Shown: positions 1-29,767, numbered from the stretch's first letter. The stretch is 64,000 bases of DNA from Mactra quadrangularis (GCA_025267735.1 CM046296.1:23214464-23278463); one strand, 5' to 3'. A program made the numbers and translations. The notes: generated from the letters alone by a model not told the origin.

Positions 1-410
1 CCTCTGACCTCGAAAAATTAGGTCATTTTCAAATGAAAGCTCATCCCTGTGATTCCAGTACTCAAGTACTTGTGGAGGGCAGTCTGATCTATTATCTGGC
101 CAACCTTTAAGTATAGTCTGTTTCAATAAATAAATTTGTTGATCAGAGCTAGTTGCTTCTGATATTAACTTTAACCTATGATCAGTAATATGTAACTGCT
201 GCTGAATCACATGAACATGTGTATTCAGTCCTTGAATGAGACCTTCATATTTGTCGCTAGAACACTGTCTTGACAAACAATCACTTACTGGGATATCCTT
301 GCCGGATATGTGTTTAACATCAATGTCATATTTCTGTAACTGAATAAGCATTCTCTGTAACCTTGGTGGCGCGGCTGCCAGCGGTTTTTGAACAATTGAT
401 GCTATAGGTT
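1..410 (-). mobile_element. Ty3/Gypsy retrotransposon pol fragment (RT/RNase H tail)
   Basis: The minus strand is open without a stop for about 137 codons, from near position 414 to the window edge. The translation carries the hallmark of Ty3/Gypsy pol just after the RNase H core, APPRLQRMLIQLQKYDIDV, then SGKDIPVSDCLSRQ, and further on the YWNHRDELSFENDLIFRG segment that precedes the integrase zinc finger. The element continues beyond the left edge, so LTRs and integrase are not visible. Its upstream RNase H sequence stops around position 410, where P450 coding sequence on the other strand begins. The absence of stops suggests a young or recently active copy. Family assignment is from motif recognition only. 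Confidence 0.88.
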
Positions 411-932
411 CAAGATAAAGTTTATCAAGAAATAGAGGATGTAGTTAAAGGTCGTAGACTTTCATTGAAAGACAAGCAATCACTTTTCTACACAGAAGCA
501 GTGTTTCTTGAAGTTGGTCGCATAGCATCACAGCTACCGTTTGGTATTCCTCATTTTTCCACCATGGATGCTAAGGTCGGAGGTTACGATGTTGACAAAG
601 ATACAGTTGTTTTAATGAACTTTTACTCAGTTCATTACGACAAAGAGTATTGGGGAGATCCCGAATGCTTTCGTCCTGAACGATTTCTGAACACCGATGG
701 CACGGTAAATGCTGACAAGCGCGCGCATTCTATACCATTTGGAATTGGACGCAGAAGTTGTATCGGTGAGCAACAAGCTAAACTTCAAGTGTTTCTAACA
801 TTAACTACAATGCTACAGAAATGTGAGTTTATCAAGGCACTGGGGGAAGAGCTTGATATGTCTCCAAATATAAGCTTCATAAATGAGCCCGAAGAATTCC
901 GTTTTTTAGTAAAAGAAAGATTACAATCTTGA
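408..932 (+). pseudogene. Cytochrome P450 (CYP2-like) 3' part, 5' end replaced by a retrotransposon
   Basis: The frame opens at about 408 (VQDKVYQEIEDVVKGRR) and ends at TGA 930-932. It encodes the C-terminal third of a microsomal P450, a haem monooxygenase of the endoplasmic reticulum. Visible motifs in order are the K-helix ExxR (EVGR, 510-521), FRPERF (PERF at 675-686), and the haem loop FGIGRRSCIG with the thiolate Cys at 759-761. The order and spacing match CYP2-clan enzymes, and the end fits a normal C-terminus. The membrane anchor, substrate-recognition and I-helix regions are missing. Immediately upstream is Gypsy pol on the opposite strand. An AG sits at 406-407 but has no pyrimidine tract, because the bases before it are pol sequence. 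Either the gene is broken, or this is a last exon whose intron has been invaded right up to the acceptor. The preserved motifs say the loss is recent. Confidence 0.75.
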
Positions 933-2034
933 ATCCAAATACAGTTACGTGATGTAAACATCTACATTAGTGTTAAAACACAGTCCGGAATACGTTTGCG
1001 AATCCGGAAATCTTGCATACTTCCTTTTTTATTTTTCATCCGGAGACTCACCACGATTTAAAGTAAGTGAAGTGTGTAATTATTATAATAAGATAGTCCA
1101 ATCTCAGGTTAATATTGTCGCACTATACTTGCGCATTGTTCAAGTTAGGGAGGTCTAAAGCCATGTTTATATATATAAGACGAATAATCACAGAAGTCTT
1201 CCAATCGAGAGGCAGTGGGTTCGATTCTTAGACGAGGCATGGAGTTCAGTCGTGAAATAATTTCTACGATTATTCTTCCTTCTTCTGCTGATTTTAAATC
1301 ATGTTGTGCAGTGATCAGTCACTGACTATTTTGAAGTCCAAAACTTTATCCACTACACAATTCTATCAGTTGATAAATATGATAATTTTTTGTTCTAATT
1401 TATCCTAAACGACTTATACCGACTTCTATGTTTGTTGTACAAATGCATTTATGTGTTATGATTGTTTTTAATCTCATAATGCATTGTATGTACTTGTAAA
1501 AGATAAATAATCAGTTGTACTCTTGAACCTTGTTTGTACTTTAATATAAATGCGATTGTTAGTTGTATACTTGAAAAGTGCATTCCATAAACAATAGAGC
1601 ACAAATGTATTTTTTGTTATTTCTTACATACACTCAAAGGTATTGTAACATTGTATGGGAGTTAACTTGGTACAAACTCTTTGCACAACATATATGTATT
1701 ATACAGAGTTATCTCCGATGAGTCACAACGTGTAGCCTCTTTATAAGGAAACTACTTTTAGATATAGGAAAAATCAGAGATATATGTATACAAACTATCA
1801 TATGCTGCCAGCACAGCTCCAATCCAACAAAGACAGTATGTTGTAATGCCATGAAACGGAAGTAGCAGGGTTGGGTTTTGTCGGGAAAAATGAATAATTT
1901 TCCTTTTCACTGACTAAAACTGGAAAAATCTGGCTAGAACTGGAAAACAGCAAAATGAGACAACAACTCATAAACATCAATGTTGTGCAACAATCTTGGT
2001 ATCTCGGACAGTAGACGTCTAAAGAGACTGGTAC
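933..2034. other. AT-rich intergenic stretch downstream of the P450
   Basis: No coding exon is supported here. The small open frame at 970-1158 has no recognisable domain and sits in the likely 3' flank of the P450. The only structure seen is a degenerate SINE copy near 1189-1340, listed separately. Confidence 0.6.
1189..1340 (+). mobile_element. Degenerate tRNA-derived SINE, family 1
   Basis: The B-box-like GGGTTCGATTCTTAGACGAG and the following body (GAGTTCAGTCGTGAAATAATT, then CAGTCACTGACT) match the near-consensus copy at 17829-18139. The 5' third and the tail are eroded. Confidence 0.7.
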
Positions 2035-2868
2035 CGAGTGTCCATTCTTGTTTCAGCTCCCAGAGTTGAAGAAGACTCATAATAAAACTATAGTGACTTG
2101 TACTTAGTGTTCATAAGGCGCCCGGCTAGCTGCTCAGTTGGTAGCACGCAAGACTTCTGATCGAGTGGTCGTGGGTTCGATTCCCGGACAGGGCATGCTT
2201 TCGTGGAGATTGGTCGTGAAATTATTTCTACGGCCATTCTCCCTCCTACCAATGATTCTTTATGATGTAGGGCAGTTATCAGTCACTGACGACAGAATGC
2301 GCTTAGTAGTTGGTTAACAGTTGGTTTTCCAGGAGCAGTAAGTAGGTTGACTGGCCGCCGTTATATAACTTATACAATGTGTTGCTACGGCATTAAACTC
2401 AACAAAAACAAACAAAAAACTTAGTGTCCATTCTTACTAGAGACCCCGGTGTTTATAAGGCCTCATAATAACACTATAGTGACTTGTGTGAAGTGTCCAT
2501 TCTTACTTGAGCTCCCAGTGTTTATAAGGCCTCATAATAAAACTATATTGACTGGTACTAAGTGTCTATTATTGCTTGAGCTCCCAGTGTTTTAAAGACT
2601 AATAAAAAACTATACTAACTGGTACTAAGTGTCTATTATTGCTTGAGCTCCCAGTGTTTTAAAGACTAATAAAAACTTTACTGACTGGTACTAAGTGTCT
2701 ATTATTGCTTGAGCTCCCAGTGTTTTAAAGACTAATAAAAACTTTACTAACCGGTACTAAGTGTCCATTCTTACTTGAGCTCCAGGTGTTTATAAGGCCT
2801 CATAATAAAACTATACTGACTGGAACTAAGTGTCCATTATTGCTTGAGCTCCCAGTGTTTTAAAGACT
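2035..2868. repeat. Minisatellite, roughly 65-73 bp unit, left block
   Basis: Tandem units read approximately 'actggtacttagtgtccat', 'tcttacttgagctcccagtg' then 'tttataaagcctcataataa'. Units differ by point changes and small indels. A SINE (2111-2418) interrupts the array with a target duplication, and the array is cut at 2868 by a TIR element, resuming at 4024. Confidence 0.92.
2111..2418 (+). mobile_element. tRNA(Lys)-like SINE, family 1, full length with target-site duplication
   Basis: The head CGCCCGGCTAGCT..CAGTTGGTAG with B box GGTTCGATTCC resembles tRNA-Lys (GCCCGGCTAGCTCAGT start). A body with CAGTCACTGACG and a tail GCCGTTATATAAC..TACGGCATTAAA followed by an A-rich end complete the element. 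It sits inside the minisatellite. The 9-bp repeat acttagtgt lies at 2102-2110 and again at 2419-2427, as expected for LINE-driven insertion. Confidence 0.9.
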
Positions 2869-3852
2869 ATTCTAACATAGGCACGTGCGCTTTCACTCTT
2901 TATTCAATGTGACGTCATCTATGCTTTATTATTCAATAAAATATAGCTGGTGACGGCTGTTGAAATTTTACTCCCCACGTTAAATGAGCAAAGCCGAAAA
3001 TAGCGCCCGAGTTTATAAGGGTTGACTTTAACGGAACCTTGGAACATGTCAGTAAATGCAAAACATGTAATAACCTCTTACTTGACCGAAAATGGTATAA
3101 ACTGAGTTTAAAACGATTCTAGCATAAAAAGACCTACTTCAACTTGAAGTTCAAGATGTTTTTTAAGTCCCAGCATTTCCCGGTTCCGTTGTCTCATTTC
3201 ATCCTGTCCTTTATCCGACGATCATGCCAGCCATTATACGAAAAATACAAAGATTGACTATTTAATGAAAGCCAAACTGTGCATAGCATAATATAATGGA
3301 ACTGGCTACGTGTATTCTTTCAAGCTCGTAATCATCCAAGCTGACACGAGCAGTGCTGATTTTCCGAAAATCTAACCTTCCTTGGGCTTGACACACTTTC
3401 ATAAATCCAATTTATATCCAACCTTTTACAAATATCTCCATCAAACTGTCTGATAACACACTCCTATTCAGTTAACATCCAATTATTTAAGCAGTATTTG
3501 CAATATTCCGCCGAAAACATCGAACTTAAATGCTTCATCATCGTGTGTATATAAAATGACACTCTCTAAGGGCAAGGTCGAATGTTTATTTCACGGCGCT
3601 TATTTTAAAGAATGATGTTTTACACAATAAAACTGTGACAATTCGTATTTAGTTTTGGGTTCATTTTTTTAAAATTAAGATTTGAATATTATTTGTTTGA
3701 AAATAGAATCAATTATCAATGAGATATGTGTAAATAAAGGCTATTTTCGGCCTTTGCACTGGGGGGCGGATTTCAACAGCATGGCGTTTCTGACAGTAAA
3801 AAATAGTTCTATAAAATATCTTTTCTAAGGATGTATTTTGCGATGTTAGAAT
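2869..3852. mobile_element. Non-autonomous DNA element with short terminal inverted repeats
   Basis: ATTCTAACAT at 2869-2878 is inverted at 3843-3852. The 984-bp body has no usable open frame. It interrupts one minisatellite unit together with the hairpin at 3854-4023. Its left end (cacgtgcgctttcactct ... gacgtcatctat) is repeated in inverted form near 60515-60580. Confidence 0.6.
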
Positions 3853-3853
3853 C

Positions 3854-4023
3854 GAAATAACTTACAGTTGTCTATATTTTATTGTCTAATAAAACATAGG
3901 CACTCGTTTGATGCGCTAATTAAATCACTCGTGCTAAAGCACTCGTGATTTAATCATACGCGCATCACAACTCGTGACTATGTTTTATTAGACAATAAAA
4001 TATAGACAACTGTAAGTTATTTC
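3854..4023. repeat. Near-perfect 170-bp hairpin (foldback element)
   Basis: The outer 45 or so bases (gaaataacttacagttgtct...) are exactly inverted on the right side (...agacaactgtaagttatttc). The inner part carries a second inverted motif around gcactcgtgatttaat. The arms pair almost end to end around position 3938. It is a foldback MITE or the palindromic end of the adjacent element. Confidence 0.9.
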
Positions 4024-4765
4024 TTAAATAAAAAACTATACTAACTGGTACTAAGTGTCAATTCTTGCTTGAGCTCCCAGTGTTTATAAAGACTAATAAT
4101 AAAACTATACTGACTGGTACTAACAATAAAACAATAGTGACTTGTACTTAGTGTCAATTCTTACTTGAGCTCCCAGTGTTTATAAAGACGAACAATAAAA
4201 CAATAGTGACTGGTACTTAGTGACCATTCTTACTTGAGCTCCCAGTGTTTTTAAAATCTCATAATAAAACTATAGTGACTGGTACTTAGTGTCCATTCTT
4301 ACTTGAACTCCCAGTGTTTTTAAAATCTCATAATAAAACCATAGTGACTTGTACTTAGTGTCAATTCTTACTTGAGCCCCCAGTGTTTTAAAAATCTCAT
4401 AATAAAACTATAGTGACTGGTACTTAGTGTCAATTCTTACTTGAGCTCCCAGTGTTTATAAAGCGTCATAATAAAACATTATAAAACTATAGTGACTGGT
4501 ACTTAGTGTCCATTCTTACTTGAGCTCCCAGTGTTTATAAAGCGTCATAATAAAACATAATAAAACTATAGTGACTGGTACTTAGTGTCCATTCTTACTT
4601 GAGCTCCCAGTGTTTATAAAGCGTCATAATAAAACTATAGTGACTGGTACTTAGTGTCCATTCTTACTTGAGCTCCCAGTGTTTTTAAAATCTCATAATA
4701 AAACTATAGTGACTGGTATTTAGTGTCCATTCTTACTTGAGCTCCCGGTGTTTATAAAGACTTAT
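4024..4765. repeat. Minisatellite, roughly 65-73 bp unit, right block
   Basis: About ten further units of the same array as 2035-2868. They are more homogeneous than the left block, with the core ttacttgagctcccagtgtt in nearly every unit and a small variant carrying an extra 'cataataaaacatt'. Confidence 0.92.
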
Positions 4766-5389
4766 GCTCATGCCTATCAAGAAATTTTGCAGTAACGTAC
4801 CATTTACTCATCCTTGATAATTGTAACTGGCGTTTAGCAGGGCACCGCCAGGGGAACAATTAACTGTATTTAACCGTACTTACACTAAGACTTTAAGAGG
4901 TAAACTATCAGTGATGGGAAAACTTATATGAAAAATATTGTACATTGCCCATGTTTATCCGAAACCTTATTTTGACAAAAGCTAATTGTCTTGTACATGT
5001 AAGTAACAGATAAAAAGATGATCAGTGTGATGATTTACAGTACACATACATTGCATAGGAGGAGTACTTGAATAGAAGTAAATAGAACGTGTTCTAACAT
5101 ATTTATCCCGCACTTCCTGGTGAGGCCAGCGCCTAAAATGGTACTCTCCTAATTTGTCAGTTTAATGCAACACTGCTTCAATGTATGTTTTACAAAATCA
5201 TTTATTGCATTTTTATTATGATTAAATGATATACAATGTACATCTAAAAACTATACGGATTGACTTAATTGGTAATTGGACCTGTATCTTGCTCCAACTG
5301 AAAAGGCATGTTTTGTTTTCATGCACATTTTTAGGCCTACTATAAGCGAAAAAAAACAACCAGAACTGTGTTGCATCAAACCGACGAAT
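4766..5389. other. Intergenic, nothing recognised
   Basis: AT-rich sequence between the minisatellite and the 3' end of the first tubulin gene. I see no open frame with domain content and no structured repeat. Confidence 0.5.
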
Positions 5390-5431
5390 TGTGATTTTGA
5401 ATTTAAGCTAACAAGTTAAAACGTTTTACTT

Positions 5432-5437
5432 TTTATT
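5432..5437 (-). terminator. Poly(A) signal AATAAA of alpha-tubulin gene 1
   Basis: AATAAA on the minus strand, about 465 nt after the stop codon, within a block (GAATAAAAAGTAAAACGTTT) conserved at the matching place in tubulin gene 2 (18198-18203). The conservation marks it as the likely shared 3' end signal. Confidence 0.6.
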
Positions 5438-5899
5438 CATTATTTCAACTTTTTTTTACATCAACATTCTACAGAAAGCAGATTTAAAAACAACACTCCA
5501 AAACAATGAGTGTAAGAAGTGTGAGATATTCTTTAAAAGAGGTATTTGTGCCAGTGTTTGTTATACCTAAAATAACCAACATTGGTAAAAGTGTAAAACA
5601 CTTATCTTGAATTTAAAGTCAACAGTGAAATACTCAAGCATGACAATTGCGGAAGTAGATCAAGCACAACAAAAACTCTTAGGCACTTTCGCATTCTTGA
5701 AAAATGGCAACATAAAATGTGTGTGGTTGATTGTTAAGCAAATAGCGTAGTTTTTTGCTAGTTTACCATATGGGCGAAGTCGAATGTCTGAACTTCAAGT
5801 AAAATCAAGTATGTGTTGATCTATCAACGCCTCATGGGCGCAAAACGTATAAATAATACAGGACAATACATCTCTAGGAGACACATCGTTACTGTATAT

Positions 5900-14907
<9,008 letters not shown>

Positions 14908-14968
14908 TGTTGATAACAAATGAGTTTAAAATCCTATTAAAACAGAAGAAAGTAAAAATATTATATAA

Positions 14969-15072
14969 TTCTCACTGCGACCTGATGTGTCTGTTGTGAG
15001 AACTCGAATGAAGACGAGAATTCCGCATCTGTTACATAGCTTGAATTTTGTACTTATCCGCCTATAAGTAGA
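14969..15072 (-). promoter_or_regulatory. Conserved 5' UTR/promoter block of tubulin gene 1
   Basis: 35 bases at 14969-15003 are identical to 28334-28368 in gene 2 and start 62 and 61 bases upstream of the two ATGs. They have inverted ends (TTCTCAC ... GTGAGAA). Upstream of it GCATCTGTTACATAGCT and TTATCCGCCTA (plus-strand reading) are also kept. On the minus strand the latter reads GGCGGATAA(G/A)TACAAA, the most TATA-like element. Conservation well above the introns implies promoter or UTR function. Confidence 0.6.
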
Positions 15073-16576
15073 CAAACATTACTCATTGATATGCATGAGC
15101 GTATGTTGGCTATTTTTATTGTATTAGCCCCCTTTTAGTTAGAGTATTTCATCATGGGGCGACCAGTTTATCTAACCACCAGTTATTGTTACGTCAAACT
15201 TAAGTAATTACAGTGTGAAGTTCATATCTACATGACACTAATGAGGATGTGTCATCACAAGGCAATATTTTTGTATTAAATATTTACTCTGGTTCGTGTA
15301 CATAAAGATACAGCTCTGTTCTATTCTGTTCCTATAACCCGACTCCCACTTCAATAACAAACTGCCTACTTCCTTGGACGTACTTTTACAAATCTCTATG
15401 CTGGTCTGTATCAAACCACCATCCTTTATTTTGTCTATTGCCAAATGCTTTAGTATGCAGTTTATGATAAATCAATTCAAGGGAGGTAATGGAAAAAACA
15501 TTGATGTAAATTATTCTGAGTAAGGTTACTTCCCTTTGTAGTGACAAAATATAGTACATAAACTCTCCATTATCAGACTGATAAGCTCTCGATATGTACA
15601 ATCGCGCTTCATACATGTTACTAGCTCTGACAGACTTTAAGGCTAGCATTCCGTGCTCTGTCGTCCGCGTCTGTGCCCGCGTACGTGTCCGCGATTTTTC
15701 GTTTAACAATAAAGTCGCTGGGTCTATTCCATACGTCCGATTCGTGTCCGATTCTATGTCCGCGTCGTTTCGCTCAGCAAGCGATATTTTATGTACACGG
15801 AGAGTTTGAAGATTTATATCGATCAGAAAACACGAATCAACGCAGAAAACAAGAAAATTGCAGCAATCACAGTTCCTAACATTATAGCTTGTGGTGAAAT
15901 ATCACACTTTCTATGGAAAAACAAACTTTGTATGAATCTCTGACAACTGCAAAGGAACACTTACACTAACTTTCACGCATTATTTATGTACGACTTTAAC
16001 GAAAATATGGAATACCCCTTAAGGACGTAAACAATACGGACGCAGACGCGTACACGAACATGGACGACGGAGCACAGAACTAAAGAATGCTAGCATTAGC
16101 TCCGGTGTCTGTTATTAGGACGCAAACAGTTATTTAAACCTCATGACCTCTTTCATAAATACTTTCCCCTATTTTGGACCCATTAAACAAATGTACTGGA
16201 TGGCTATAAGTTCAATTTATTCTAATTTTACTGAACTATTCAGTTATGAAGCAAACCCTTATTTACATCAAACACTCTCGAATATTCTTTCTGGTTTCCA
16301 AACAAGTATTATTGTGCTTACGTTAAGAAAGCTAAAGGTTAGTTTTGATGTTATTAAAAAAACCAACAACGTTTCTTCTCAAGTCGAAACATACTACTTT
16401 AAAGTCGTAACATAATGCTTTGATAGTAAAGTCTATAAACGGACTGGCAGCAGGTCATGATCAATATATATGTAGATAATCCTTGGCCATTTCTTGGCAA
16501 AAGCTTCCTTACAACCATGTGGAAATGATAATGGCCTGAAAACCTGTTGTATGCTGTACCACTTCTGATGTCCTAT

Positions 16577-17478
16577 GCATGTAGACTTAACAAAACTTAT
16601 AAGTATACAAGTAAAATTGGGCTCATATCTGAGAAAATATTTGTCCGATTTGTGTCAAATTTTCAACACATGTAGTTTAAAAACGGAACAACATTGCTAT
16701 GCTTCTTTCATTACATAGAACAAAAAAATTAACAAATAATAACAAAACCATCACTGGATGTGAAAAAGTCTAAGTAACAAAATGAGGATTGCGTGACAAA
16801 GTGAATGTTGTAAAATGATAATGACATCCGGGTAATTGTGTGTGTGACTCTCTCTAATAACGAGTGTGGCCTCCATGGCTGTTGAGAACCGCTTGGCATC
16901 GCGTTCTCATGAATCTCATATACTGATGAAAATGATTCTGATGTATACCTGCCTACTCGCGTACAATCCTTTCGCGTAGCTTACCTCGGGGTCGGGCTGC
17001 AACACAACGGCATACACGGTGGTTTTATTTATCCAATACGTGTTATTTTGTGTTTGGCTAGAGATTTCGGCGGTATTCACATCAGCGTGATGTTGTTATC
17101 ATGTAGTAATTCTGTTGTCGCTCTTGCTAAGTGGGCTGACGTGCCATCCATTTAATAACTCAATAGCTTTTCCTCGCTGTTCTATCGTTAGCCGAACTAT
17201 TTTGTGTTTTTTTGGATGTGTGGGTCGTTATACTGTCCACAGCGACCGTGTGCAATTTTGATTCGTGCCAGTCACGATTTACTCGTGCATTAAATGGATT
17301 TCATCGGTTCTCGGTTCAAAGCATCGGTTAGATTACAGTTTCGAAAAAGTGACTACGCAGTAGTAATTGATATATAGTCAATAGCAGATGTACAAAATTT
17401 CGTTAAAAACATTAGTTCATAAAAAAGTTATACGCAATTGAAATATGTATACTTATAAGTTTTGTTAAGTTTATACAT
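16577..17478. mobile_element. Inverted-repeat-bounded region with internally deleted Tc1/mariner-like transposase
   Basis: The arms at 16577-16607 and 17446-17478 are inverted copies (gacttaacaaaacttataag...). Inside, the minus strand holds two recognisable ends of a Tc1-like transposase: near 17195-17145 the N-terminal helix-turn-helix start RLTIEQRGKAIELLNG, and at 16910-16854 the C-terminal MRTRCQAVLNSHGGHTRY then stop. The catalytic DDE core between them is missing or scrambled, so the copy is dead. Confidence 0.6.
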
Positions 17479-17828
17479 GTACGAAGAACGCAGTGGTGTT
17501 CCAAACAAGCATAGGGGGAGATACATGAATTCCAGAAATAAAAAGAACTTGCACTTATCTCTCCATCTCCTGGTAAGCTTATCTTCCATTTACAATTCGT
17601 CAGATTTATGCAACACATCTCTAACGCATACTTGTTTTTGTAATTCTATGATTATTTAATGTTATACATCAAATTTTGATACAGTTTGGCTTAATTTGAA
17701 GTTTTAATGGGCACAGGTACCAATTGGTATTTGCTCCAATTAACAAGACTCGTTTTATTCAATGCACTTTTTACGTCTACTTAAAATGTTTGGGAAAAAC
17801 AGAGTTATAGTTGCGATGCATTAGCCAG

Positions 17829-18139
17829 CCGCCCGGCTAGCTCAGTTGGTAGCACGCAAGTCTACTGATCGAGGGGTCGTGGGTTCGATTCCCGGGCGGG
17901 GCATACTTTCGTGGAGTTTGGTCATGAAATTATTTCTACGGCCATTCTCCCTCCTACCAATGATTTAATTATTATGTAGGGCAGTTGTCAGTCACTGACG
18001 AAAGTATGTGCTTAGTAGTTGGTTAACAGCTAAATCCAGAGATTTAGCCTTTTCAGGAGGAGTGAGTAGGTTGACTGACCGCCGTTATATGACCTTTATA
18101 ATGTGTTGCTATGGCGTTAAACCCAACAAAACAAACAAT
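17829..18139 (+). mobile_element. tRNA(Lys)-like SINE, family 1, best-preserved copy
   Basis: The head GCCCGGCTAGCTCAGTTGG with B box GTGGGTTCGATTCCCGGGC closely follows a tRNA-Lys gene. The anticodon arm is diverged. Then come the body (ATTATTTCTACGGCCATTCT, CAGTCACTGACG), the tail ACCGCCGTTATATGACC ... GCTATGGCGTTAAACCC, and an (ACAAA)n end. It serves as the reference for the other family 1 copies. Confidence 0.92.
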
Positions 18140-18197
18140 GCATTAGCCAATAAATTGTTATCTTGAACTTCAGGTAACACGCTCAAACGTTTTACTT

Positions 18198-18203
18198 TTT
18201 ATT
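18198..18203 (-). terminator. Poly(A) signal AATAAA of alpha-tubulin gene 2
   Basis: AATAAA on the minus strand about 470 nt after the stop, inside the block conserved with gene 1 (5432-5437). Confidence 0.6.
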
Positions 18204-18669
18204 TATCTAAACTTTTAAGCATCAACATTCTAAAGAAAGCAAGTTAAAAAACAACATGCCAACAATAAGTGTAAGAAGTGAGATATTCTTTAACAGAGGT
18301 ATTTGTGTCAGTGTCAGTTATGCCTATAATAAACATAGGTCAACGTGTAAATCACTAATCTTGTATTCTAATTCAACAGTGAACAAGGCAAGAATGTCAG
18401 TTGTGCAAGTAGATTAAGCACAACACAAAGTCTTAGGCACTTTATGCATCGTTGAAAATAGCAACATTAAAATTTCGTGGTTGGTTGTGAAGCTTATAGC
18501 ACAGTTTTTGCTAGTTTACCATGTGGACGAAAATTCAATTGTCTGAACTTAGGTTAAATCATGTACGTGTAGATCTATCAACACCTCATGGACAAAAAAA
18601 CACAAAACGTGTTACAAACAATACAACGCAATATATCTAAAAGAGAAACGCCGCCACTGTAATACTCGT

Positions 18670-28273
<9,604 letters not shown>

Positions 28274-28333
28274 AATGGATAACAAATTAGTTTAAAATCC
28301 TATTCAAAAAAGAAAAACGTAAAAAATATTATA

Positions 28334-28437
28334 CTTCTCACTGCGACCTGATGTGTCTGTTGTGAGAACAAGTGTGAAGACGTAAATAAGCCGCATCTGT
28401 TACATAGCTAGAACTTTGTATTTATCCGCCTAAAAGT
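28334..28437 (-). promoter_or_regulatory. Conserved 5' UTR/promoter block of tubulin gene 2
   Basis: 28334-28368 is identical to gene 1's 14969-15003. Upstream, ccgcatctgttacatagct and ttatccgcct are kept. On the minus strand GGCGGATAAATACAAAG contains the TATA-like ATAAATA. Confidence 0.6.
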
Positions 28438-28439
28438 AG

Positions 28440-29354
28440 TCCCACTGTATGTTGGCTATTATTATTATATTAGCCCCTTTTTTATCATTAGTCCCTTTTG
28501 ATTATGAGGCGACCTATTTACCGAGCCATTAATCGCCATTTCGTCAAACTAGAATATGTTTTGGGAGAAGTGCATGTTTATACATTTATATTATTATTCT
28601 TACTGAGGATGTGTCATAAAAAAATTATATTCGCTTCTCCAGTGAGAGTACATAAAATGTCTGTTCCTTTGAAGCGACTTTCCATTTGGTTACAAACTGC
28701 CTACTTTTCTGGACGTACTTTTACAAAGCCTTACACTGGGCTTTTCTACATCACGATCCTTTATTCCTTTTTCGAGAGCTTCAGTATGCATCTGACAAAT
28801 CAATTCAAGGGAGGTAATTCAAAATACGCTTAGTGATTAATTTTATTACGGTTACTTCCCTTTAAAGTCATGAAATATCCGATGTAAACAAACGGATAAG
28901 TCTCTTGTTATATGTAACGTACAATCGCGCTTCATACATCTTCCAAGCTCTTACGGTCTTAGGCCCCGGTGGCTGTCTTCAGGATGCAGACAGTTACTGA
29001 AACCTGGTGATCCCTGTCATAAATATAGTCCCACAAGTACAATTGTACTGCATTGGTGCCTATAAGTTCAATTTATTTTAACTTCAATTGACTGAATTAT
29101 CCAATTAAGAAAATACCCATTTAATACAAAACACTCTGGAATCCTCTTTTTTTTATTTCAAACAAGTATTTATTTTCTTACTCTTAGAAAAAATCGAGGT
29201 GAGTTTTTGAAGTTTTGTTTAAAAAAAACCCACCTTTTTTCTACTACAGTCGGCGATTACTACATCAACGTCGTGACATAATGCTTTTATAGCAATTTCA
29301 AGTTGCAGTTAGAGTTTGAATTGAAGATTAAAGTGCGGGTCATAGTCTGCTTCC
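28440..29354. other. Duplicated flank upstream of tubulin gene 2
   Basis: Matches 15080-16420 upstream of gene 1 in patches (for example atcaattcaagggaggtaat and the segment ending cgt.acataatgctttta). The open frame 28498-28833 is not preserved in the other copy. No gene supported. Confidence 0.6.
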
Positions 29355-29512
29355 TTATATTAAAATCACCTTCAGGCAGGTGATCTGTCACAGTATCCAT
29401 TTACACCTGGGTAGAGTGGAACAGCTGTAGATTATTGCAGTGCCTCAAGTGGGGTTCATATCCTGGACCTTTCGATATAAGCGCGCTTCTGCCTCTGGAC
29501 CACTGCGCAGAT
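29355..29512 (-). mobile_element. tRNA-derived SINE, family 4 (inverted)
   Basis: tcaggcaggtgatctgtcac, tccatttacacctgggtaga, tggaacagctgtag and gcgcgcttctgcctctggac correspond to the inverted copy at 43082-43245. The tRNA-like head is at the high-coordinate end. Confidence 0.75.
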
Positions 29513-29767
29513 AATACATACTTGCAAGTAAACAAAAAATAACAAGGAATTATTGTTATGCATCATAAGTTTATTTTTGATCAGTTTGAAAACTACATTC
29601 TATTAAGCATAAGCTTGTAGACATGGAGAGATGAACACAAAACATTACTGTTCTACGAGAAATATTTTCTTTATATTTAAACAAACTTGAAACCCAATTC
29701 TGAGACCTCTTGACAGTTTGGATCCTATGTAATTGACTTTGATAATATCGTGATACCATTATTCATA

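Larger units (their letters stand above)
16430..18154. other. Spacer between the two tubulin duplication units
   Basis: Apart from the Tc1-like remnant and one SINE nothing coding is seen. The spacer separates the end of the left duplicated unit (about 16420) from the start of the right one (about 18155). Confidence 0.6.

Noticed and set aside
970..1158. 62-codon open frame after the P450
   Set aside because: No ATG-based start of its own, no domain, and a position in the likely 3' flank.
2035..4765. CRISPR-like array
   Set aside because: Units are contiguous minisatellite repeats without unique spacers, in a eukaryotic genome.
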